Source of the DNA: Neorhizobium alkalisoli
Lineage (GTDB): Bacteria > Pseudomonadota > Alphaproteobacteria > Rhizobiales > Rhizobiaceae
Direction of reading: 5' to 3'
Assembly (NCBI RefSeq): GCF_002968635.1
Contig: NZ_PVBN01000001.1
Coordinates: 828,310 to 892,309, forward strand
Length of the DNA stretch: 64,000 nt
A model generated the notes under the pieces. The model was given only the letters and a program-made list of their open reading frames with translations, searched no databases and was not told the DNA's origin. Below are positions 34,132 through 41,817 of this stretch, one piece after another. Positions within the stretch are counted from its first letter, which is position 1, and each line of letters opens with the position of its first letter. Made by a program: the position numbers and the translations under genes.

Positions 34132-34398
34132 TTAGTTCGGGCGGTTCACGCCTTCATAGTAGTCACCGCTGTTGAGGTCGCTACCGCGGTTGTCGCGGCT
34201 GCCGCCGTTGCTGAACAGCAGCTGGCCTTCATTGCGGTTGGCCTGGATGCTGCCCGTCCTGGTGGTGTCGACCGAAGCAGAAGCCGCCGGAGCGCCCTTC
34301 TGCGTGCCCTGATAGAAGTCGCCTTCGGCAAGAGCTGCACCAGCGAAGGAAACCGAAGCGATGAGGGCTGCGGCGAAAGCGGAAGTGATCTTGGTCAT
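34132..34398 (-). CDS. small secreted protein, GDYY family, array copy 5 (88 aa)
   Basis: This is the last gene of the array. A signal peptide (MTKITSAFAAALIASVSFAG, cleavage after ALA) is followed by EGDFYQGT at the mature N-terminus, the central RTGSIQ, and the terminal GDYYEGVNRPN. The middle (NEGQLLFSNGGSRDNRG) is unlike the other copies, so this is the most diverged of the five tandem genes. Its upstream spacer matches the other spacers. The motif at both ends suggests a function for the short Tyr-rich segment, such as binding or assembly; none is known to me. Confidence 0.85.
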   Translation of the reverse strand: MTKITSAFAAALIASVSFAGAALAEGDFYQGTQKGAPAASASVDTTRTGSIQANRNEGQLLFSNGGSRDNRGSDLNSGDYYEGVNRPN

Positions 34399-34485
34399 TG
34401 TATAAGTCCTTTCAGAGTTGCCCGTGGCGCAAAGTTTGCGACCTGGCCGGCGGGCTTAATGTCGGTATTTCAAAATGATCTGCGT

Positions 34486-34749
34486 TTAGTTCGGGCGGTT
34501 TACGCCGGCATAGTAGTCGCCGCTGTTGATTGCCGGTCCGAGGTCGGAATGGCTTACGTCCTGGGCGCGGGAGATCGAGCCGGTGTAGCCGTAGTGGGCG
34601 GAGTTCTGCCCGCGGTGAGCTGCCGGATGCTGCTGGCCAGCGGAAGGCGGTGTGACGCCTTCGTAGTAGTTGCCTTCAGCGAGAGCGACGCTTGCGAAAG
34701 AAGCCGAAGCGATAAGGGCTGCGGCGATAGCGGAAGTGATCTTGGTCAT
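34486..34749 (-). CDS. small secreted protein, GDYY family, array copy 4 (87 aa)
   Basis: The signal peptide (MTKITSAIAAALIASASFAS) is nearly identical to that of copies 2 and 3. The mature protein begins EGNYYEGVTPPSAGQQH, a stretch shared exactly with copy 3, then YGYTGSISRA and the terminal GDYYAGVNRPN. A His-rich insert (HPAAHRGQNSAHYG) distinguishes it. It has AAGGA eight bases before the ATG. It and copy 3 look like the product of one duplication. Confidence 0.87.
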   Translation of the reverse strand: MTKITSAIAAALIASASFASVALAEGNYYEGVTPPSAGQQHPAAHRGQNSAHYGYTGSISRAQDVSHSDLGPAINSGDYYAGVNRPN

Positions 34750-34834
34750 TGTCTTGGTCCTTCAGAGTTGCCCTTGGCGTAAAGTTTGCGACCTGGCCGC
34801 GGGCTGGTTGTCGGTATCTTGAAATAAGCTGCGT

Positions 34835-35080
34835 TTAGTTCGGGCGGTTGGCGCCAGCGTAGTAGTCGCCGCTGTCGACGGCCTGTGCGGCATCGCTCTG
34901 GACGGCATTGGCGCGGGAGATCGACCCGGTGTAGCCATAGCTGCCGGACTGGCTGCTGTGCTGCTGGCCAGCGGACGGAGGCGTGACGCCTTCGTAGTAG
35001 TTGCCTTCAGCGAGAGCGACACTTGCGAAGGAAGCCGAAGCGATGAGGGCTGCGGCGAAAGCGGAAGTGATCTTGGTCAT
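34835..35080 (-). CDS. small secreted protein, GDYY family, array copy 3 (81 aa)
   Basis: A signal peptide (MTKITSAFAAALIASASFAS) precedes a mature part that starts EGNYYEGVTPPSAGQQH, has YGYTGSISRANA in the centre and ends GDYYAGANRPN. The ATG at 35080 has AAAGGA upstream. The longer frame to 35323 runs through copy 2 in the wrong phase and is not real. Closest sequence relative: copy 4. Confidence 0.87.
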   Translation of the reverse strand: MTKITSAFAAALIASASFASVALAEGNYYEGVTPPSAGQQHSSQSGSYGYTGSISRANAVQSDAAQAVDSGDYYAGANRPN

Positions 35081-35165
35081 TGTCTTTATCCTTTCAGAGT
35101 GCCCTTGGCGTAATGTTTGCGACCTGGCCGCGGGCTTGGTTTCGGTATCTTGAAATAAGCTGTGA

Positions 35166-35390
35166 TTAGTTCTGGCGGTTTGCGCCGTCGTAGTAGTCGC
35201 CGGCTTCGAAGGCGGCCGGAGTTTCCTTGCCGGACTGCTGGCCGTCCCGGGCAATGCTGCCGGTCTGGACATGATCGACGGAAGCGGCCTTGGTGGCGCC
35301 TTCGTAATAGTCGCCTTCAGCAAGAGCGACGCTTGCGAAGGAAGCCGAAGCGATAAGGGCTGCGGCGAAAGCGGAAGTGATCTTGGTCAT
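35166..35390 (-). CDS. small secreted protein, GDYY family, array copy 2 (74 aa)
   Basis: The signal peptide (cleavage after VALA) is followed by EGDYYEGATKAASVDHVQ, TGSIARDGQQ and the terminal GDYYDGANRQN. It is nearly identical to copy 1 apart from the segment SGKETPAAFEA, a His-Val for His-Ile change and the penultimate Gln for Pro. This near-identity marks a recent duplication. Confidence 0.87.
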   Translation of the reverse strand: MTKITSAFAAALIASASFASVALAEGDYYEGATKAASVDHVQTGSIARDGQQSGKETPAAFEAGDYYDGANRQN

Positions 35391-35471
35391 TGTCTTGGTC
35401 CCTTCAGAGTTGCCCTTGGCGTAGTTTGCGACCTGGCCGCGGGCTTGTTCGGTATCTTGAATGAGCTGCGT

Positions 35472-35693
35472 TTAGTTCGGGCGGTTTGCGCCGTCGTAGT
35501 AGTCGCCGGCGTTGACGGCGGCCGGAACTTCCTTGGTCTGCTGGCCGTCGCGGGCAATGCTGCCGGTCTGGATATGATCGACGGAAGCGGCCTTGGTAGC
35601 GCCTTCGTAATAGTCGCCTTCAGCGAGAGCGACGCTTGCGAAGGAAGCCGAAGCGATGAGGGCTGCGGCGAAAGCGGAAGTGATGGTCTTCAT
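35472..35693 (-). CDS. small secreted protein, GDYY family, array copy 1, promoter-proximal (73 aa)
   Basis: This is the first gene of the array in the direction of transcription. A signal peptide (MKTITSAFAAALIASASFAS) precedes EGDYYEGATKAASVDHIQ, TGSIARDGQQ, a short Val/Ala linker and the terminal GDYYDGANRPN. It is the shortest member. A strong inverted repeat (35839-35856) lies about 146 bp upstream and may control the whole array. Confidence 0.87.
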   Translation of the reverse strand: MKTITSAFAAALIASASFASVALAEGDYYEGATKAASVDHIQTGSIARDGQQTKEVPAAVNAGDYYDGANRPN

Positions 35694-36187
35694 TGTTTTG
35701 TCCTCTACATCTATTCTCGGTCCGGGCCTTGGCTGGAGCCGAGCGAATTTCTGTTTGCGATGTTCATATCGGACCGATCGGTTCGATCCGGAAGACCCTC
35801 ATTTGGGATACTACTGTCAATGAAATGTTGACGATGGAATTTCGCATCTGCGAAATGCGCGCATAGAGAGTATCTGGCGCAGGGGTTGGATTGATCTTCC
35901 GTGATTAATCGATTTAATTACAGAATGTTAATGATTTTGGAGAGCAAAATCAGAGACATAAATAAAGTTTTAGGAATTGCATCTACTGCGTGCAAAAAAT
36001 TTTCAATCGTGGCTTTTCTGTGGCGAAAGAGGGGGCTTTGCGCTTACTTAAGCGTTTCACAAAACTGTGACTATGAGTTGGTTATCGATTTTGGCCCGGA
36101 AATTGGATGCCATTTTGGTGATCACCGTACCTTTCAATGATGCGGCGCAGCGAAAAAATATAGGCAGCCCTTGCATTCCGAAACACA
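35694..36187. other. AT-richer intergenic region upstream of the GDYY array
   Basis: About 500 bp without a supported gene. From about 35880 to 36060 the base composition is visibly more AT-rich than the surroundings (runs such as TTAATCGATTTAATTACAG). It contains the inverted repeat at 35839-35856 and must hold the array promoter. Frames here lack ribosome sites. Confidence 0.55.
35839..35856. promoter_or_regulatory. perfect inverted repeat ATTTCGCA-TC-TGCGAAAT
   Basis: Two perfect 8-bp arms are separated by 2 bp, about 146 bp upstream of the first array gene. The geometry suits a dimeric MarR- or TetR-type repressor; no such regulator is adjacent. Confidence 0.5.
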
Positions 36188-36218
36188 AATGGTCGCCGCG
36201 ATTGCCGCGACGACCATT
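36188..36218 (-). terminator. terminator downstream of the DUF2147 gene
   Basis: A 13-bp stem with one mismatch (AATGGTCGCCGCG/CGCGACGACCATT) and a 5-nt loop, followed on the minus strand by TTTGTGTTT. It ends 24 bp after the stop of 36242-36583. Confidence 0.65.
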
Positions 36219-36241
36219 CCGAAATTATCGATGCTCAGCTT

Positions 36242-36583
36242 TCAAAGGCGCGTCCAGGTTTGCGACTTGCAGAGGATTTTGAGAACGCAGCCCTTCATCT
36301 TGAGTGAATTGCCGGAGACTGAGCCGGAGCCGCTATAGGTCTTGTCTTCGGCGGGATCGGTGATCTGGCCGCTGTATTCGCCATCCTGACCGGAAAGCCG
36401 GCCGATTTGCTTGCCCGCATGCTTGCCGGTTTTCAATGTGACGCAGAAGGCGCCACCGCATTTACCGATCACCGCCGTCTCGCCGCTTGCCGTCTTCCAG
36501 TTGCCTTCGATCGGTTCGGCAGCGTGGGCAGCCGTGGCGGCAAGTGCAAATGCGGTGGCGAGCACCAGTTTTCCAAAATTCAT
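36242..36583 (-). CDS. DUF2147-family periplasmic protein
   Basis: This 113-residue secreted protein has a signal peptide (MNFGKLVLATAFALAATAAH, cleavage near AHA-AEP). The mature part begins EPIEGNWKTASGETAVI, with GKCGGAFCVTLKTGKHAGKQIG and the closing KMKGCVLKILCKSQTWTR. This is the lipocalin-like DUF2147 pattern with its conserved W and paired Cys. The molecular function of the family is unknown. An ACGT dyad at 36679-36692 lies about 100 bp upstream, nearly the same as that near etfQO. Confidence 0.88.
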   Translation of the reverse strand: MNFGKLVLATAFALAATAAHAAEPIEGNWKTASGETAVIGKCGGAFCVTLKTGKHAGKQIGRLSGQDGEYSGQITDPAEDKTYSGSGSVSGNSLKMKGCVLKILCKSQTWTRL

Positions 36584-37076
36584 GAATTCTCCTCCTTCTC
36601 TGCCGGTCGGGCCTCTTCCGGCCCTGCGACAACGCTCCTCGACGCCGCGCTCCTCTGCGCAAGCTGCAAAAAGCTAGCTTACGCGCACGTAAAGGTAAAT
36701 AGCTTCTCCCGCCCGAGGCGATTTTTTGAGAATTTGCGGCAAGGTTTTTCGGGCGCAGGCCAAGCCTGAATGGAATTCGTAGTTACTGCCCGGTTTAAAT
36801 CCATTTCTGAACGTTTCGTAAAAATCGCCGCGAAATCCTTAAAATGCAAGGCATCTGATGTTTAACAAAAAGCCAAGTTTACCAACTATTTGAACTTTGT
36901 TTTCCGCAAGTTAAGCATGCTTTTTAGCCGTCTCTTGGAAGGTTTGCGGGATAGTGGGCTCAACAAGACGAGCGGGACAAACCGCCGGCCGGAAGGATCG
37001 AAAAGAGCCGCTTCAAGACGGTGATCCGGATGGAAAACAGGGCAGAAGAACGACAGTTTTAACAGGGATCAAACCG
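36584..37076. other. 493-bp intergenic region
   Basis: This region separates the divergent DUF2147 and SEL1 genes. It contains the ACGT dyad at 36679 and an AT-rich patch at about 36840-36930 that probably holds the SEL1 promoter. The in-frame extension of the SEL1 gene to 36954 lacks a start signal. I see no gene. Confidence 0.5.
36679..36692. promoter_or_regulatory. ACGT dyad TTACGCGCACGTAA, near copy of the etfQO-region palindrome
   Basis: Thirteen of 14 bases match the palindrome at 13586-13599, and the match continues into the flanks (preceding C and following AAAGG/AAAAG-TAA). It lies about 100 bp upstream of the DUF2147 start and could place this gene under the same regulator. Confidence 0.45.
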
Positions 37077-37343
37077 ATGGCACGCTTTGAAATGTACAAT
37101 TCCGGAATGGCCACCATGGGTGGCGAAACCCGCGCCGACACTTTTTGCGAAATGGGCCTCATGTATGCGACCGGCCGTGGTTGCGAGGTCGATCTCGTTT
37201 CCGCTCACAAATGGCTCAACATTGCTGCGATCAAGGGATCAGAGCGCGCCGCCGAACTGCGTGCCGATCTTGCGCAGACCATGAGCAAAATGCAGCTTGC
37301 CGAAGCCCTTCGCGCCGCCCGCGAATGGATGACGATGCACTGA
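37077..37343 (+). CDS. SEL1-repeat family small protein, 88 aa
   Basis: This 88-residue protein starts MARFEMYNSGMATMGGETR and contains one and a half SEL1 (TPR-like) repeats: DTFCEMGLMYATGRGCEVDL and SAHKWLNIAAIKGSERAAEL. A helical C-terminus (LAEALRAAREWM) follows. SEL1 repeats mediate protein-protein contacts. The ATG at 37077 has AGGG about ten bases upstream and gives the usual rhizobial N-terminus. It is monocistronic with a terminator downstream. Confidence 0.8.
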   Translation: MARFEMYNSGMATMGGETRADTFCEMGLMYATGRGCEVDLVSAHKWLNIAAIKGSERAAELRADLAQTMSKMQLAEALRAAREWMTMH

Positions 37344-37471
37344 ACGCCGGCGGCGCGGCTCAGTGAAGATTACATGAAGACCAGACCGGCCCCGCGAGAG
37401 GGCCGGCGGGAGAATAATGAAGAGGGGATGGGGACATTCGGTCCTGACAGGGAGCCGAAGTTCGAAAATCG

Positions 37472-37512
37472 AGACCGCGACCGGCAGAAACAAGGCTGGC
37501 GCGGTCTTTTTC
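37472..37512 (+). terminator. rho-independent terminator after the SEL1 gene
   Basis: An 8-bp outer stem (AGACCGCG/CGCGGTCT) with a 5-bp inner stem (CCGGC/GCTGG, one G-U pair) and loop AGAAACAAG runs directly into TTTTTCT. It is 128 bp after the stop codon. Confidence 0.75.
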
Positions 37513-37574
37513 TATGGGCTGGTGTCGAGCAACCTCCGCCCGACTCCATAGAAACGCGCGCGTGGGCGGGATAC

Positions 37575-38684
37575 TCAGAGGCTCCGCAGCACCTTCGGCA
37601 GCGCTTCTTCAAGAAGCAGCATGTCCGAGTGGGGTCCGGTACTGATGCGGATGCAGCGATTGAGCGGCGCGACGCCCGGCATGCGGATGAAGACGCCGTG
37701 CTCCATCAGCCCGTCGACAATGGCGCGGGCATGGGCGCCGTCGCGACCGCAGTCGATAGCCACGAAATTCGTAGCCGACGCCAGAGGCTTCAGTCCGTTC
37801 GTCTCGGCAATACGGGCGATCTGTTCGCGCGACGCCTTTATCCTCCCGATCACGTCTCCCAGATAATTCTGGTCCTTGAGAGCCGCGATCGCGCCGCTGA
37901 CGGCGACACGGTTCATGCCGAAATGGTTGCGGATCTTGTCGAACGCCTGCGCGGTGCCGGGCGTGGAGATCGCGTAGCCCACCCGAGCGCCGGCCATGCC
38001 GTAGGCTTTGGAGAAGGTTCGCGTGCGGATGATATTGGGCCGGTCGATCAAATCCTGGAGTGCCGGCATTGCGTCGGCCGGTCCGGTTTCGCAATAGGCC
38101 TCGTCGAGGATCATCAGGCAGGTTTCGGGCAGCGCCTTTGCAAATGCCACGATGCTGTCCGCATCCCACCAGCTTCCCATCGGATTGTCGGGATTGGCGA
38201 AATAGACGAGCGGCGCGTTTTCGCGGCGGACGGCGTCCATCAGCCCGTCGAGATTTTCGCGGTCGTTGACATAAGGAACCGTCACCAGCCTGCCGCCATG
38301 GCCCGCCACGTGGAAGTTGAAGGTGGGATAGGCGCCGAAGGAGGTAACGACCGGCATGCCGGGCTCGATCACCAGGCGGACGATAAGCCCGAGAAGGCTG
38401 TCGATACCTTCTCCGATCGCTAGATTGTCCGCGTTGCAGCCGAGATGCGCCGCGAGCGCCTGCTTCAGCGTAAAATTCTCCGGATCCGCGTATTTCCACG
38501 TCTCGCCGGCCGCTGCGCACATCGCCTCGACGACTGAAGGCGCCGGACCGAAACCGTTTTCATTGGCGCCGATGCGGGCCTTGACGGCCAGGCCGCGATT
38601 GCGCTCGATGGCTTCCGGCCCGACAAAAGGAACAGTGGCGGGCAACGCGCTGATCAGCGGTGTAAAACGTGGGAATGCGGGCAT
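37575..38684 (-). CDS. HisC-like PLP aminotransferase
   Basis: This 369-residue class I/II aminotransferase resembles histidinol-phosphate aminotransferase. Markers are GANENGFGPAPSVVEAM, KYADPENFTLKQALAAHLG, YFANPDNPMGSWW (the substrate and ring-contact region), MILDEAYCE and the Schiff-base Lys in TRTFSKAYGMAGARVGYA. It sits outside a his operon and next to a divergent-type regulator, so it may be a HisC paralogue acting on aromatic or other amino acids. The ATG at 38684 was chosen over an upstream start. PLP-enzyme assignment is firm, the substrate is not. Confidence 0.85.
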   Translation of the reverse strand: MPAFPRFTPLISALPATVPFVGPEAIERNRGLAVKARIGANENGFGPAPSVVEAMCAAAGETWKYADPENFTLKQALAAHLGCNADNLAIGEGIDSLLGLIVRLVIEPGMPVVTSFGAYPTFNFHVAGHGGRLVTVPYVNDRENLDGLMDAVRRENAPLVYFANPDNPMGSWWDADSIVAFAKALPETCLMILDEAYCETGPADAMPALQDLIDRPNIIRTRTFSKAYGMAGARVGYAISTPGTAQAFDKIRNHFGMNRVAVSGAIAALKDQNYLGDVIGRIKASREQIARIAETNGLKPLASATNFVAIDCGRDGAHARAIVDGLMEHGVFIRMPGVAPLNRCIRISTGPHSDMLLLEEALPKVLRSL

Positions 38685-38762
38685 GAACTGAGTTCCGGTT
38701 TTCTGAAACCGGCACACAATAGGAGCGAATCGGTAAGGCGCAAGCCTGCCGTGACCCGATTG

Positions 38763-39623
38763 TCATCTCTCGCCGCGAAAACTTTTCTCCTCCCGTCTGA
38801 AAAGCGCGCCGAGCCTCTCGATCACCTGGCGGATTTCTGCCCGATGCCGGTCGTCGTCATGGGCGACGATCCATATCGTATAGGTGAGTTCGGCGATGAT
38901 ATCGCCCTCCCGCACGAGGGCAGGGGCCGAATCGCCGACGAAACATGGGAGAACGCCGCGGCCGTTGCCGCTTGCGATGAGGCGAAGCAGGAGTTCCGGT
39001 GAACTGGTCCAGGTGCGAATCCCGGCCTCGTGATGCTGGAAGACCCATTTGTCGGCTGGTGCGTGCGAGCTTTCGGTGCCGAGAGACACCCAGGGCAGGT
39101 TGGGCTCTCCGGCAAGCGTACGTTCTTTATAGACCGCATGGCTGACAGCGACCGACCGGCGGATCGCGATATTGCCGGATTCCGGGCGATATCCGACGAT
39201 CCCCACATCCGCATCGCGATAGGTGAAATCCATGCCTTTGTGGAGCGACTTGCAGCAGAGCCGGAAACAATCCTCCCTGCCTCTGATCTCCGGTGTATGG
39301 TCTGCCACAAAGCCCGCAAGCCAGGCATCCGCGCCGATCGAAACGATCGGCATGGCGAAAGCCTGGCCTCTCCAGTCCGCGATGCTGTCGGCGGTTTTCT
39401 GCATGGCGCGCACATGTTCGAGCAGCGTCTCCCCGTCCGGCGCCAGCCGGTAGCCCTGCCGGCTGCGCACGAAAAGCGTTCGGCCGGTGGTCCGTTCGAG
39501 CGCCAGCATCCGTCGCCCGATCGTCGGCGCGCTGATCCCGGTTCGGCTCGCGGCGCCGCTGAGCCCGCCTTCGGTCGCCACATGAAGAAAAAGCTTCAGA
39601 TCGTCCCAGTCCGCATCCGTCAT
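38763..39623 (-). CDS. LysR-family transcriptional regulator
   Basis: This 286-residue regulator has the N-terminal helix-turn-helix in DDLKLFLHVATEGGLSGAAS with GISAPTIGRRMLALERTTGR. A shortened effector domain follows (SIGADAWLAGF through RLIASGNGRGVLPCFVGD). The ATG at 39623 is taken as the start; the frame is open to 39668 without a better ribosome site. It is on the same strand as the HisC-like gene, 78 bp upstream of it, so it may be co-transcribed with it or regulate it. No ligand is evident. Confidence 0.87.
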   Translation of the reverse strand: MTDADWDDLKLFLHVATEGGLSGAASRTGISAPTIGRRMLALERTTGRTLFVRSRQGYRLAPDGETLLEHVRAMQKTADSIADWRGQAFAMPIVSIGADAWLAGFVADHTPEIRGREDCFRLCCKSLHKGMDFTYRDADVGIVGYRPESGNIAIRRSVAVSHAVYKERTLAGEPNLPWVSLGTESSHAPADKWVFQHHEAGIRTWTSSPELLLRLIASGNGRGVLPCFVGDSAPALVREGDIIAELTYTIWIVAHDDDRHRAEIRQVIERLGALFRREEKSFRGER

Positions 39624-39758
39624 TATAAGGCACCCTATGGCGTCACCGGCGATCTTCCCATCGTTCACGGGTGAAATGCGGCTTTCGTTGGCGCGTCTAC
39701 AAGCAAGTGCGGCAAGTCATTAGCTCGGTGTCACCACATTATAGATGGAGAGACCGCC

Positions 39759-40025
39759 ATGCTTCTCAACTGGGTGACGCTCTGGAATCGACTGAAGCAC
39801 GAGAGTGACAGGCGCCGGCAGCATCCGCTGGCCGATCCTTTGGAAGGCGGTGAATGGCGCGGGTTCCTGTGGGCCGTGCCGCTTCTTTCGCCGCGGACGT
39901 CCGGCACTGGATGGAAAGGGGAGGGCAATGTCCGCCGGTCGCCGGACTATTTAGGGGTCAGTGGCTTGTCTCGAAGCTCAGCCGCACGACGTGGTGCAGG
40001 AATTCGGCATCGATCAGCATGTTGA
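39759..40025 (+). CDS. doubtful small protein, 88 aa
   Basis: This frame starts MLLNWVTLWNRLKHESDRRR and has a well placed GGAG eight bases before the ATG. It is Arg-rich in the second half and overlaps the end of the PilZ gene by 68 bp on the other strand, where its sequence loses coding character. The true product may be shorter, or the ribosome site may be chance. Kept only because of the strong Shine-Dalgarno sequence. Confidence 0.25.
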   Translation: MLLNWVTLWNRLKHESDRRRQHPLADPLEGGEWRGFLWAVPLLSPRTSGTGWKGEGNVRRSPDYLGVSGLSRSSAARRGAGIRHRSAC

Positions 40026-40338
40026 AGCCGACGGTTACCTTTTCTTCTTCCCGTCGTATGACGGTGCACCCGATATCGTCGTGGATGCCGATGATTTCGA
40101 GAAAGAAATTGTTCGGCACCGCCAGATGCGGGCTGATCTCCAGCTCGGCACCGTAAAGCGAGATGCTGCGGATCAAGCAACGGATGCTCTTCTTCGTGCT
40201 CAAGTGACGGCCGACGAGCACGATCTTGCCGGGCCGGTCGATCGGAAACTTTTCGAAAGCCTGTTCGCGAGAATCTTTTGGTTTTTTGTCCCGGTCCATC
40301 ACAAAGGGCATGAGACCCTCCTTCTTCACTCCTGACAT
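39958..40338 (-). CDS. PilZ-domain protein (probable c-di-GMP receptor)
   Basis: This 126-residue single-domain PilZ protein has a Lys/Arg-rich N-terminal leader, then FPIDRPGKIVLVGRHLSTKK, RCLIRSISLYGAELEISPHL and the barrel strands to FNMLIDAEFLHHVVRLSF. The c-di-GMP motif is only partly canonical: an R-x3-R (RCLIR) is present but the D/N-x-S-x-x-G box reads S-I-S-L-Y-G, so binding is uncertain. The ATG at 40338 has GGAGG nine bases upstream. Confidence 0.82.
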   Translation of the reverse strand: MSGVKKEGLMPFVMDRDKKPKDSREQAFEKFPIDRPGKIVLVGRHLSTKKSIRCLIRSISLYGAELEISPHLAVPNNFFLEIIGIHDDIGCTVIRREEEKVTVGFNMLIDAEFLHHVVRLSFETSH

Positions 40339-40589
40339 GACAATATTCCTCCTTCGCTGACACATTCTGAAACAGAAAGATTAAATTCGAGCGATCTTCC
40401 GAAATCGCGCCGGAATCGGACGCTGAAGCTGCCCGAAGGCGTCTTTTCCTGGTGGAGTGAGCACTCGATAAGCGAAAGCGGGTAATTGCCGATGTCGCGT
40501 TGTTGACGGTTTGGTGTCGCGGCGATACCCCTTGCGATCGGATCGATGCTGCTATTGCAGCTAGAGCATGAGCGGCGTGGGAGTGAAGC

Positions 40590-41807
40590 GTGACGGGCAG
40601 GTTGGTAATTGTCGGCGCAGGGCAGGCGGGTTTCGCGCTTGCGGCGAAGCTTCGCGCCTTGAAGGATGAACGGCCGATCACGATTATCGGCCTGGAAAAC
40701 GTGATTCCCTACCAGCGCCCGCCGCTTTCGAAGAAATACCTGCTGGGCGAGATGGATTTCGAAAGGCTCACCTTCCGGCCGCAGAACTGGTATCCGGAAA
40801 ACAATGTCGAGCTTCTGTTGTCCACCTATGTCGAGGAGATCGACCGCAAGGCAAAGCGCGTACGCACGCAGGATGGCGCGCTGCTCGATTATGACACGCT
40901 CGCACTGACGACCGGCTCGACGCCCCGCACGCTGCCCGCCAGCGTCGGCGGCGATCTCGATGGCGTCTATACGGTACGCGACAAACGCGACGCCGATCTT
41001 CTGGCGGGTGAGATGCGGCCGGGTCGCCGGCTCCTTATTATAGGCGGGGGTTATATCGGCCTGGAGGCGGCGGCGGTCGCCCGTCATCTCGGCCTCGAAG
41101 TGACCCTAATCGAAATGGCCGATCGCATCCTCCAGCGCGTCGCGGCGAAGGAAACGGCCGACGTGATGCGCGTCATCCATCAGGCGCACGGGGCCGTCAT
41201 CCGCGAAAACACCGGGCTCCATCGTCTCGTAGGCGAAAACGGCAAGGTGCGCGCAGCCGAACTCTCCGATGGCAGCACGATCGAGGTGGACTTCGTCATC
41301 GTCGGCATCGGCGTCGCGCCGAACGATCAGCTGGCGCAGGATTGCGGCCTCGATGTCGGCAACGGCATCATCGTCGACGAGTTCGCCCGAACCTCCGATC
41401 CGTCGATTTTCGCCATGGGCGATTGCGCCATGCTGCCCTGGAAGGGCAAGCGGATCCGTCTCGAATCGGTACAGAACGCGGTCGACCAGGCGGAAGCCGC
41501 GGCCGCCGTCATGGCGGGAGGCAATGTGCCCTATGACGCAAAACCGTGGTTCTGGTCCGACCAATATGACGTGAAGCTGCAGATCGCGGGCTTCAATATG
41601 GGGTATGACGAGACGTTGGTGCGACCGGGTTCGCGGGAGGGCAGTCTCTCCGTCTGGTATTTCCGCGAGGGACGGTTCATCGCCGTAGACGCGATCAACG
41701 ATGCCAAGGCCTATGTAACCGGCAAGAAGCTGCTGGAAGCCGGGATCGAACCCGTAAAAGCGATTCTCGCCGATCCCGCCGCCGATCTCAAGCAGATGCT
41801 CGCCTGA
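40590..41807 (+). CDS. FAD-dependent ferredoxin reductase-like oxidoreductase
   Basis: This 405-residue flavoprotein is of the putidaredoxin/rhodocoxin reductase type. The FAD motif is LVIVGAGQAGFALAAKLRAL, the NAD motif LLIIGGGYIGLEAAAVARHL, and the second FAD segment ends IFAMGDCAMLPW. A C-terminal domain with WSDQYDVKLQIAGF is diagnostic for the group. It would pass electrons from NADH to a ferredoxin or Rieske protein serving a P450 or dioxygenase; none is nearby. It starts with GTG at 40590, six bases after GGAG. The aldolase gene follows by 10 bp, so the two share a transcript. Confidence 0.9.
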   Translation: MTGRLVIVGAGQAGFALAAKLRALKDERPITIIGLENVIPYQRPPLSKKYLLGEMDFERLTFRPQNWYPENNVELLLSTYVEEIDRKAKRVRTQDGALLDYDTLALTTGSTPRTLPASVGGDLDGVYTVRDKRDADLLAGEMRPGRRLLIIGGGYIGLEAAAVARHLGLEVTLIEMADRILQRVAAKETADVMRVIHQAHGAVIRENTGLHRLVGENGKVRAAELSDGSTIEVDFVIVGIGVAPNDQLAQDCGLDVGNGIIVDEFARTSDPSIFAMGDCAMLPWKGKRIRLESVQNAVDQAEAAAAVMAGGNVPYDAKPWFWSDQYDVKLQIAGFNMGYDETLVRPGSREGSLSVWYFREGRFIAVDAINDAKAYVTGKKLLEAGIEPVKAILADPAADLKQMLA

Positions 41808-41817
41808 AGGACCTGCC

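Noticed and set aside
33919..34782. 287-residue plus-strand frame through the GDYY array
   Set aside because: Repeated stretches in it are the reverse complement of the leader and spacer repeats; no start signal.
35901..36140. 79-residue frame in the AT-richer gap
   Set aside because: GTG start without a Shine-Dalgarno sequence, in low-GC non-coding sequence unlike neighbouring genes.
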